Translations under genes and position numbers: made by a program
The notes under the pieces: model-generated
Told to the model about the DNA's origin: nothing
Databases searched by the model: none
The model's input: the letters and a program-made list of their open reading frames with translations, nothing else
Part shown: in pieces, positions 1 through 6,521 of the stretch
Numbering within the stretch: position 1 is the first letter of the stretch
How the letters are laid out: every line of letters begins with the position of its first letter
Assembly: GCA_011389755.1 (NCBI GenBank)
Contig: JAABTR010000378.1
Location: 1-6,802, forward strand
Direction: 5' to 3'
DNA: 6,802 nt
DNA from: Deltaproteobacteria bacterium
GTDB lineage: Bacteria; Myxococcota_A; Polyangia; JAAYKL01

Positions 1-3000
1 TTTCTCCCACGTTCCAAAAGCTCTCACCGCTGACCCCCGTGAACTCGTGATCCACCTGAGCCGCGGCGAGCTTGCTCCGCAGCTGGACGTGCCACGGGGT
101 CCAGTCTTCGTCGCCGGTGGCGACCAGATCGTCCCCGATCCACCAGTTGACGACAGGCACCTCCACCGTCATCGTCGGCGTGTCGGTGTCCTCGGCCCCC
201 AGCTCCACCGACTCGGTGTCGTCGGTGATGGAGAAGACCCGGTTGCGGTTCCACGACGAGAGCCCGTCGTACTGGCCGGTGCCGAAGATGATGACGTTCT
301 TGCCTTCTTTGTTCTCGGCGATGGTGGGGGCGCCAACGATCATCGTCCGGGGAGCGTCCATATTCGTGGGCGCGTCGGGATCGACGGCGCAGCTTTTGCC
401 TTGGGTAAAGCCCGTGCAGCAGTCCTCGTGTTGACAGGTGTCGCTCGTCGAGCAGCAGCTCTGCCCCGGTGGCGGCGTGCACGACAGATCGCAGTCCTCG
501 TAGGGGTAATCCCAGGCCAGCATGGTGTCGAAAAAGACACTGAGGCACCACTTCTGTGGGTCCGTATCGGTCATATTGATCTGCCACAGGCGGCCCCGAT
601 CGTCGCCGATGAACGCTTCGTTGGTCGAGGTGACCATGTCGGAGCCAAAGGGGATCACCGGCTCACCGAGGAGCTGAGCGCTCTCGATGACCGCGTCTTC
701 GTCGTCGGGGTCCTCTTTGAGCCCGGCCGGCGAGTTCGCGCACATATCGACGTCCCCCAAGGCGCCCGGGCGCAGGTAGCGGATGAGCTTGCCGTCCGCG
801 AGCCTCACGATGTAGACGCCGGTGTTCCCGTCCGGGCTCCCATCGGAGCTCCAGCCCCCCGGCAGGATCGCCGCGGCCACCTGAGCGGTCGTATTCTCGG
901 CGATGTCGTAGGTCACGTAGGCGATGGCCGGTTTCGCGAGGGGATACCCCATCTCGAGCAGCGCGGCCTTGGCCGTGTCGTCGTTGTTCCCCCACATCTT
1001 GGCCCCCGGGCTCAGCTCCCAGCGCAGCATGTTCGTCGTGGTCGGCGCGTTCGCGCTGGACAGCTTGCCGGTCACGTCCAGGGCGTAGTAGCCCCTTCCG
1101 CCCTTGCCCAAGCCGCCCAAGACGATGGAGCGCCAGAATTTCTTCTCCAGGCCGGGGTTGCTGGTCGCCGGGTCGCGGAACAAGAGGACGTCCCGGGTCA
1201 CGGGCGATCCGTCCATCAAGAACAGGTGCTGGTATAGACCGGCTTCTTCGTCGGTGCGGATGTCGTAGCCGGTCTCGTTGCGGTCGATGTCGATGGGAAA
1301 CTGCCGCCACAGCTGGGGGAGTAAAACCCGCGGCACATAGCCAAAGGCCTCGACGCGCATGCTGCCGTTCTCGCTGTCTTGCATCTGGGTGATATCGAAA
1401 GCGTGCATGACGCCGTCGTTGGTGCCCACGAACAAAAAGGGATGCCGCGCCGACGTCTCGGTCCGAAACAGATCGTGGCTGGGAATGCCAAGCCTGTCGG
1501 TGGGTGGCCCCAGCACCGACGGCGTCGAGTTGAAGATATCCGCGAGCCCGCGATCCTGCATGAACTGGGAGACGGCGTTTTGCAGATCGTGGGTGTCGTC
1601 GCACAACCCCGCCACCTCTCCATCTGCAAAGTGGCAGTCGTCGAGATCAGAGGCGCTGAGCTCGACCAGCTCGAAGAGATTGGACTCGATCCACGCCTGC
1701 GCGTTGGCGGACCCGGTCAGCTGCACGGCGTAGTCTTCGTCGTCTATCTCCTCTTCCTTGACCACCAACAGTTCTCTCTCGGTCTGATTCTCGAGCTGGG
1801 CGCCGATGTTGGACGGCGTGCCCTTTTGGGCCGCTTTCATCCCGTCCGTGCACTCGTACGGGGTCCGGGAGAGAATCCCCTGCCAGGGCCGGCCCTGCTT
1901 GGCCACATACCCCGAGTTGAACTCGTACTGCCCCGCGATCTCGACGACTCCGGGCCAGATGCCGGGCCCGGCGACCGTGGGCACGTTCCAGGTGACCACG
2001 TCGGTGCGGGTCGCCACCGTGGAGGAGAGGCTGCCGATGACCATGTCGAGCACCGTGGCCAGATCCTTGGCGTCGTAAACGAACAAGGCCCGGTCTCCCT
2101 TGGTCTTGGTCTTGTCGCCCCGGGTCAAGGTGCAGATCGGGTAGGGGTTCGCCGTCGAGGGGTCGGCGCAGACGGTATCATCCGCGTCCAGGTCGGGATC
2201 GAGCCACGGCGGCGGCAGCTCGGCCAGGTGCCCCCCTGCCCCACTGGACGACGGGGCATTCCACGGCCACCCCTGGCAGGCGATCTCGTTGAGGAACTCC
2301 CGAGGCGTCATCAGGCACGACTCGCCGTCGGGGCAGGCCTCGATGTAACATGCTTTGTCGTTGTATCCCGAGGTGTACGCGACGCACCGAGCGCGCTTGG
2401 CCTGGCATTCGGCATCGGCCACCGGGTCCCCGGTGAGCTCGCAGGTGCAGTCCGCGCACGTCTCGAGGCGCTCCTGACACGCCGGATCCATGGCCGAGCA
2501 GTTGGGGTCGGCCTGCACGTCGGCGCAGTCCTCGGTGACGTTGAATCCCACCACGACCAGGTAGACCGGCTGGTCCTCCTCGGCGCGGACCTCGCCGAGA
2601 TCGGAGAGGAGCTGATCCAGGGTCCTCGACCCCACGTCGAACAGCTCCCAGGCCTCCTCGGGGGTGGAGCGCCACGGGCAATCGAACGCCGTGGTCGCCA
2701 CGCTCGTGTTGAAGGGATCCCAATCGTCGTCGGTGTTGGTCACGTTGCACGAGCCGGCCGGCCACTCCAAAGCGCCGGGGTCGCCGTCGGTGACCATCAC
2801 CACGATTTTAGGGCGGCACTTGTAGTAGCGATCCTTGCCTGAGGAAGCAGACATCGATGGATCTTGTTTGTTGATGGTCATATCGAACGGGCGCACATAC
2901 GGGTCGGTGGCCAGGTAGTATCCGGCGTCATCCACCAGCGCGCCGATGGGCGAGCAGTTGAGTGGCTCCATGGTCTCGAAGACGTCCCGCACGCGCTGGT

Positions 3001-3952
3001 TGGTGGCGTCCGCGGTGAGCCCGATGCGCACGAGCCCCCCGACCGCCGCCGGGTTGTCCGAACGAGCGCCGGCGTTCCAGTAGCCTCCGGTCAGATACTC
3101 TTTCCAGACGCGCGAGTCACCGTAGTCCCACCAGGTGTCGTGGGGGTCGCACGGCGCCGAGGGCGTGCCGGTCAGGCAGTTCGGCAGGTTGTCGTAGGTC
3201 ATGATGCCGAAGCGGGCCAAGGAGCTGTAACGGGTCAAGATCCCGTTGCCGAGCCGATCGCGGGCCGCCGGGTTGTAATTCCAGCACATCCCGTTTACCA
3301 CGTCGGCGATGCGGCAGTAGATCTTTTGTTCCTCGTTGGCGGTGAAGTACGAGACCATGGTGTAGGGGCCGTCTGCGTCCGGGTCGAAGTTGGGGTCGGA
3401 TGAATTACCGATGTAGTTGTCGTCCGTGATGAGCTTGATGCACTGGTACATCTCCCCGTCCGGGTGTTTGTGCCAGTTCTCTTCGGGGCAGTTGACCCGC
3501 CGAAAGTGGGGGCGATGGGAGATGCGAAACTCCTCGATGTTGTCCGGCGCGCCGTCACCGTCGCCATCGGCGAGATAGCCCTCAGATGTCCAAACGTCTC
3601 GGTTCAGCCCGGCCATGTTCGGCCTCATGTAGTAGGGCTCCACCGAGCAGCGGCCATCGCTCCCGGCGCTGCCCAAAAACGCGTCCTGGACCTTCTGCCA
3701 CGCCGTGGCCGGATCGGTGGACAAAGCGGGATCGATGCAGACCTTGCGCGACCAATCCCACCGGCCCACGTCCCGCTGCCCGGTCTCTCTCATCCAGTCC
3801 ATGCTGCCCGAGCTGTCGATCAGCAGCATCACATCGGGCTCGACGAGCTCACCGGTGATCTGTGCGTCGACGAAGCCCGTGATCAGCGTCCCCAGGGCGA
3901 ACCCGAAGGCGGCCGCGAGAACCTTCGCGCTTTGGATTTTTGATTTTCTCAT
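1..3952 (-). CDS. pilY1: PilY1-type type IV pilus tip adhesin / biogenesis factor, 3' end cut by window edge
   Basis: The frame is open from the ATG at 3952 to the left edge, 1317 codons without a stop, so the C-terminus is missing. The protein would be exported across the inner membrane and sit at the pilus tip, where the family promotes assembly, adhesion and surface sensing. Residues 1-30 look like a Sec signal peptide (MRKSK start, Ala/Gly/Leu-rich core, likely cut after VDA). A von Willebrand A domain follows: MIDAS D46-S48-S50 (DSSGSM), strand RFGIMTYD at 247-254, NCSPIGAL with Ser334 where Thr is usual, and TDGD at 388-391. A DGDGDGAPDNIE loop (129-140) resembles thrombospondin type 3/EF-hand calcium loops. 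A Cys-rich stretch spans 476-546. The PilC/PilY1 beta-propeller region (PF05567-like) shows PWQGIL near 690, FVGTNDGVMHAFD 841-853, GGLGKGGRGYYALD 946-959, FIGDDRGRLWQINM 1114-1127 and FGTGQYD 1223-1229, with a second Cys cluster at 1154-1188. It starts 6 bases after pilX. The identity is secure; the length already exceeds the roughly 1000-1200 residues usual for PilY1. Confidence 0.95.
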   Translation of the reverse strand, partial: MRKSKIQSAKVLAAAFGFALGTLITGFVDAQITGELVEPDVMLLIDSSGSMDWMRETGQRDVGRWDWSRKVCIDPALSTDPATAWQKVQDAFLGSAGSDGRCSVEPYYMRPNMAGLNRDVWTSEGYLADGDGDGAPDNIEEFRISHRPHFRRVNCPEENWHKHPDGEMYQCIKLITDDNYIGNSSDPNFDPDADGPYTMVSYFTANEEQKIYCRIADVVNGMCWNYNPAARDRLGNGILTRYSSLARFGIMTYDNLPNCLTGTPSAPCDPHDTWWDYGDSRVWKEYLTGGYWNAGARSDNPAAVGGLVRIGLTADATNQRVRDVFETMEPLNCSPIGALVDDAGYYLATDPYVRPFDMTINKQDPSMSASSGKDRYYKCRPKIVVMVTDGDPGALEWPAGSCNVTNTDDDWDPFNTSVATTAFDCPWRSTPEEAWELFDVGSRTLDQLLSDLGEVRAEEDQPVYLVVVGFNVTEDCADVQADPNCSAMDPACQERLETCADCTCELTGDPVADAECQAKRARCVAYTSGYNDKACYIEACPDGESCLMTPREFLNEIACQGWPWNAPSSSGAGGHLAELPPPWLDPDLDADDTVCADPSTANPYPICTLTRGDKTKTKGDRALFVYDAKDLATVLDMVIGSLSSTVATRTDVVTWNVPTVAGPGIWPGVVEIAGQYEFNSGYVAKQGRPWQGILSRTPYECTDGMKAAQKGTPSNIGAQLENQTERELLVVKEEEIDDEDYAVQLTGSANAQAWIESNLFELVELSASDLDDCHFADGEVAGLCDDTHDLQNAVSQFMQDRGLADIFNSTPSVLGPPTDRLGIPSHDLFRTETSARHPFLFVGTNDGVMHAFDITQMQDSENGSMRVEAFGYVPRVLLPQLWRQFPIDIDRNETGYDIRTDEEAGLYQHLFLMDGSPVTRDVLLFRDPATSNPGLEKKFWRSIVLGGLGKGGRGYYALDVTGKLSSANAPTTTNMLRWELSPGAKMWGNNDDTAKAALLEMGYPLAKPAIAYVTYDIAENTTAQVAAAILPGGWSSDGSPDGNTGVYIVRLADGKLIRYLRPGALGDVDMCANSPAGLKEDPDDEDAVIESAQLLGEPVIPFGSDMVTSTNEAFIGDDRGRLWQINMTDTDPQKWCLSVFFDTMLAWDYPYEDCDLSCTPPPGQSCCSTSDTCQHEDCCTGFTQGKSCAVDPDAPTNMDAPRTMIVGAPTIAENKEGKNVIIFGTGQYDGLSSWNRNRVFSITDDTESVELGAEDTDTPTMTVEVPVVNWWIGDDLVATGDEDWTPWHVQLRSKLAAAQVDHEFTGVSGESFWNVGE

Positions 3953-3956
3953 CTGT

Positions 3957-3965
3957 TCCTACTCC
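3957..3965 (-). promoter_or_regulatory. Ribosome binding site of pilY1, overlapping the pilX stop codon
   Basis: The minus-strand sequence GGAGTAGGA contains GGAG 9 bases before the pilY1 ATG at 3952 and also includes the pilX TAG stop. A ribosome ending pilX would therefore stand on the pilY1 initiation site. The first pilY1 codons (AGA AAA TCA AAA ATC CAA) are AT-rich and unlike the gene's general codon use. Confidence 0.6.
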
Positions 3966-4615
3966 GCTGCGCAAAGAACGAAGCTCGCCCGAGCCGTGGC
4001 CCGCCCCTTGGGGATACGCCCCTCTTGGGCGGGACCGAAGGAGGCCCGGCTGCGCACTTCGAACCTGTAATTCTTGATGATATCCGTGTTGTTGGTAAAG
4101 CCCGGGCACGCCGCCGCGCGCAGGGGCTCCGCCACTATCTCGAGGGCGACATCGGAGTACCCGGCGCCCAGAGCCGGTGCGGTGCCCAGCGGCTGGGTGC
4201 CGTTCAGCCTCGGATCGGGGATCTGCCTCGCCGAGGTGGACTCGCACTGTTCGTCGAGCTGGACAGATAGCGGCAGGCGCGCGGCTCCTGTGTTATCGGG
4301 GCTAGCGAACCACTCGTCGAGGGCGGCCTTGTAGCTCTTCTTGTCGCAACCCTCGCCGGCGTCAGGCGCCCGAAAGCCGAGCTTGATATCGGTGGTCAGT
4401 ATCGACAGCCCCGACTCGGCCAGCACCGCGGCCTGCTGCGCGTCTGCGTAGGCTCCAGCCGAACGCATCTCCCCGTGGGTGTGTCGCATGGCGAGCAGCC
4501 CGAGGCCGGTGAACATGACCACCAGCATGATCACCACGAGCAAGACGGTGCCCTCCTGGGCAGACCGCTGCCCAGGGCTGCGGCCGCGGGTTCTTTTCGC
4601 CGTAAAAACTTTCAT
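3959..4615 (-). CDS. pilX: PilX-type minor pilin (PilX_N family)
   Basis: This encodes 218 residues, ATG at 4615 and TAG at 3959-3961. It is a minor pilin of the type IV pilus priming/tip complex, anchored in the inner membrane before assembly. Residues 1-22 form a basic leader ending in AQEG. A hydrophobic helix follows at about 23-43 (TVLLVVIMLVVMFTGLGLLAM), then EMRSAGAYADAQQAAVLAESG, which matches the PilX N-terminal pattern of an amphipathic helix with an Ala/Gln-rich A..A-E-G run. If cleaved after Gly22, position +5 is Val rather than the Glu of ordinary pilins, as is also the case for the analogous T2SS pseudopilin GspK. The periplasmic part holds four Cys (90, 124, 170, 215), enough for two disulfides, and ends in a strand-like RATARASFVL. 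Its ATG overlaps the pilW stop and pilY1 follows 6 bases downstream. Family assignment rests on the N-terminus plus context; the C-terminal half has no motif I recognise. Confidence 0.87.
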   Translation of the reverse strand: MKVFTAKRTRGRSPGQRSAQEGTVLLVVIMLVVMFTGLGLLAMRHTHGEMRSAGAYADAQQAAVLAESGLSILTTDIKLGFRAPDAGEGCDKKSYKAALDEWFASPDNTGAARLPLSVQLDEQCESTSARQIPDPRLNGTQPLGTAPALGAGYSDVALEIVAEPLRAAACPGFTNNTDIIKNYRFEVRSRASFGPAQEGRIPKGRATARASFVLCAAE

Positions 4616-5919
4616 ATCTGGCTCTCCAAGATCTCCAGACGCGTGGCCAGGTTCATCAAGTCGACCTCGGTCAGGAGGGTCTTGAGCCGGTAGGCCGAGT
4701 GCCGCCTCTCGGTGAGGGGAGCTGAGCCTGAGCTGTCCGTGTCGTCCTCTGACTCGTAGGGGTGCAACGTGTAACGGACGAGCCGACTCGGAGCCCCGTC
4801 GTTGTCGAAGGAGCGATAGTCGATAGTGGCGTCGGCCCTCTCCGAGCGGACCGCGAGCCGAATGAGCGCCGACCGTACGTTTTCAGCGCCGTAAGTGTAG
4901 GTCCCGATGTCTTCGCACGCCACGTCGCTGGGAAAGCTCGAGGGATCGGTGGCCATGTCTGGAGGGAAAATGTGGTCTCGGTCGCCGGGGACGAAGCCCT
5001 CGGCCAGGGCGGTCGACTCGGGAGACACGTAGCTCGGCGGGTACCAGCTGCCGCCGGCCGGCGATGCCCTCCGGCCCACCGGCCGAAACCAGACCTGAAA
5101 ATCCTCCACATACTCGGCCACCACGCGGCGCGTCGCCTCAATGACGTCGCTGTCGCCCGGCAGGGCGATATTCCCCACCGTCGCCGCCGATCCCCGCTGG
5201 CAATCCGACGCGGAAGGCGCCGACGAGCCGTCGTAGTCGACGAAGTAGCGCACCAGGTCCTTGCGATCGCTCTTCTCGTCCCTGACCGGCTCCACCCAGT
5301 AGAGCACGGTCTGATTCGCCGCCGCGAACACCTGCTCCCCGTCCTTCATGAACCGCTCGTCGAAGTCGGTCGTCTCCAAGGTGAGCTCACACGTCCCACC
5401 GGACTGGACGCCCTCAACGCGGACGTCCAGGTACTTGTCCTTGCCGTTGCGGATATGGACAAAGGCGTAGCGGGGGTCGAACTGCCGCGCGCAGGTTTCG
5501 CCCTCGACATCGAGGAGCGTCAACAGGTTTCCGCTCAGCGTGCCCGGATAGAAGGCGCCGCCCAAAAAATTCCCGCTGAGCAGCAAGGCATCGGAACCCG
5601 AGCTGCTCGTGTTCAGGTGGATGATCGCGCGTCTGTGCTCGGCGCTCGAGCCGACCATGTCTCGATTGAGGGAGTTCACGTCCACCTGGGAGCTCACCGA
5701 GACCATCAACCCGGTGCGTGATATGTCTTGGATGAGCATGCTCAGGCCGTTGCGCGAACGCTGGACCGCCTCGCTCTCCATCTTTTGCCCTTGGGTCTGC
5801 GCAGACATCCCCTTTGTTACGATGTACAAAGGCGCGATCATGATAGCGCCCACCACCAAGGCGATCATGATCTCCATGAGCGTGAAACCAAAGGATCGCC
5901 CCATCTCTCGCGCCCTCAT
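4612..5919 (-). CDS. pilW: PilW-type minor pilin
   Basis: This encodes 435 residues, ATG at 5919 and TGA at 4612-4614. It is an inner-membrane prepilin that joins the PilV-PilW-PilX-FimT/U priming complex with PilY1. A class III leader of 11 residues ends in SFG, with cleavage expected between Gly11 and Phe12; the mature start FTLMEIMIALVVGAIMI has Glu at +5 (Glu16) and a hydrophobic helix to about residue 34. PilW-like blocks follow: SGSDALLL (107-114), AEYVEDFQVWF (268-278), NVRSALIRLAVRS (347-359) and a closing RLKTLLTEVDLMNL (411-424). Four Cys lie at 143, 177, 240 and 335. About 68 residues rich in Pro, Gly and Asp (279-346) separate two blocks that lie closer together in shorter PilW proteins, so the protein is longer than the usual 300-350. 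A second Met at position 6 (5904) is possible, but the strong ribosome site fits the ATG at 5919. Confidence 0.9.
   Translation of the reverse strand: MRAREMGRSFGFTLMEIMIALVVGAIMIAPLYIVTKGMSAQTQGQKMESEAVQRSRNGLSMLIQDISRTGLMVSVSSQVDVNSLNRDMVGSSAEHRRAIIHLNTSSSGSDALLLSGNFLGGAFYPGTLSGNLLTLLDVEGETCARQFDPRYAFVHIRNGKDKYLDVRVEGVQSGGTCELTLETTDFDERFMKDGEQVFAAANQTVLYWVEPVRDEKSDRKDLVRYFVDYDGSSAPSASDCQRGSAATVGNIALPGDSDVIEATRRVVAEYVEDFQVWFRPVGRRASPAGGSWYPPSYVSPESTALAEGFVPGDRDHIFPPDMATDPSSFPSDVACEDIGTYTYGAENVRSALIRLAVRSERADATIDYRSFDNDGAPSRLVRYTLHPYESEDDTDSSGSAPLTERRHSAYRLKTLLTEVDLMNLATRLEILESQI
4622..4627 (-). promoter_or_regulatory. Ribosome binding site of pilX
   Basis: On the minus strand GGAGAG lies inside the pilW 3' end, with GGAG 8 bases before the ATG at 4615. 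The first codons of pilX (ATG AAA GTT TTT) are AT-rich compared with the rest of the operon, which would favour an unstructured start region. Confidence 0.6.
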
Positions 5920-6521
5920 CGCACCACCTCCCGCGTGACCACCGACACCAGCTCCGCCACGTCGTCGGATCCGTCAGCCCCGATGCGCGCTTCCACAGCG
6001 TCCACGGTGCAATCCGTCCAGGCCTCGTCGGTCAGCGCGAACTGCTTGGCCCGGGTCCAGGCCACGCGCACCCGCAGCGTCCACAAGAGCGCGTCGCCCA
6101 GCTGGTCCCCCACATGAAAATCCATCGGATCGAGCCTGTAGTTGACACAATAGCGAAAGTTCCCGCCTTCACCCAGCGCCGCGGTGTGCCCGAGGTACGG
6201 CCCGACGCGCAAGGTCCCACCGGTATCGAGGGGCGTCCAGACCCCCTGTCCGTTGTCCAGCGCGGCGTCGACCAGCGGCAGATCGGCGCCGGGGAGAGCT
6301 CGGATATCTGGCCGCCATGCCTGCATCTCGTTTTTGAGCTCGGTCAAAAAGTACCGGGCGATGTTGTTGGCGGTGGTGGCCTGCCGGCTCTTGAACGCAC
6401 CTTCGATGGACGCCTTTTGCAGGGCCACGAGCCCGGAGACGGCCACCAAAAAGACCACCAGCGCGATCATGACCTCGATGAGGGTGAACCCCTGCCCCGG
6501 CCTTCGGTTCGTCTGCTTCAT
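5916..6521 (-). CDS. pilV: PilV-type minor pilin
   Basis: This encodes 201 residues, ATG at 6521 and TGA at 5916-5918. It is a prepilin of the type IV pilus tip/priming complex. The leader MKQTNRRPGQG is basic and 11 residues long, with prepilin peptidase cleavage expected after Gly11. The mature end FTLIEVMIALVVFLVAVSGL carries the canonical Glu at +5 (Glu16) and the long hydrophobic helix. The helix continues through an amphipathic part (LQKASIEGAFKSRQATTANNIARYF), typical of PilV. The C-terminal half contains WTLRVRVAWTRA (147-158), like the V-x-V-x-W strand of PilV proteins, and a Cys pair (125, 171). An in-frame ATG lies 26 codons upstream at 6599, but that extension would bury the leader behind an Arg/Gly-rich segment and lies inside the preceding gene, so I chose 6521. 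The gene overlaps both neighbours by ATGA junctions. Confidence 0.92.
   Translation of the reverse strand: MKQTNRRPGQGFTLIEVMIALVVFLVAVSGLVALQKASIEGAFKSRQATTANNIARYFLTELKNEMQAWRPDIRALPGADLPLVDAALDNGQGVWTPLDTGGTLRVGPYLGHTAALGEGGNFRYCVNYRLDPMDFHVGDQLGDALLWTLRVRVAWTRAKQFALTDEAWTDCTVDAVEARIGADGSDDVAELVSVVTREVVR
5926..5932 (-). promoter_or_regulatory. Strong ribosome binding site of pilW
   Basis: On the minus strand GGGAGGT precedes the ATG at 5919, with GGAGG 7 bases from the start. It is embedded in the last codons of pilV. Its spacing decides for the ATG at 5919 against the internal Met codon at 5904, which would be 22 bases away. Confidence 0.75.

Noticed and set aside
663..1629. Minus-strand reading frames within pilY1 in other registers (663-1604 and 1216-1629), suggesting a possible frameshift.
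   Set aside because: The pilY1 frame itself is uninterrupted from 3952 to 1 and holds the propeller motifs across this stretch. The alternative frames give Arg-rich products without motifs, so no frameshift is needed.
47..2842. Two long plus-strand reading frames (47-1237, 396 codons; 1379-2842, 487 codons) opposite pilY1.
   Set aside because: Both lie in exact codon register opposite pilY1, so a stop appears only where pilY1 uses TTA, CTA or TCA, which GC-rich genes avoid. They end or break at such codons (CTA at about 1235, TTA at about 1321, TCA at 2840). Their products are Arg/Val/Gly/His-rich with no domain pattern, while the minus strand encodes clear PilY1 motifs throughout.
4762..5721. 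A 319-codon plus-strand reading frame opposite pilW.
   Set aside because: It is again in exact codon register with pilW and has the same Arg/Val/Gly/His-rich composition; pilW has its leader peptide, family motifs and a strong ribosome site.
5850..6491. Short similar DNA stretches near 5850-5890 and 6450-6491.
   Set aside because: They encode the conserved prepilin N-termini of PilW and PilV (GFTLMEIMIALVV and GFTLIEVMIALVV), so this is protein-level family similarity, not a DNA repeat or recombination site.
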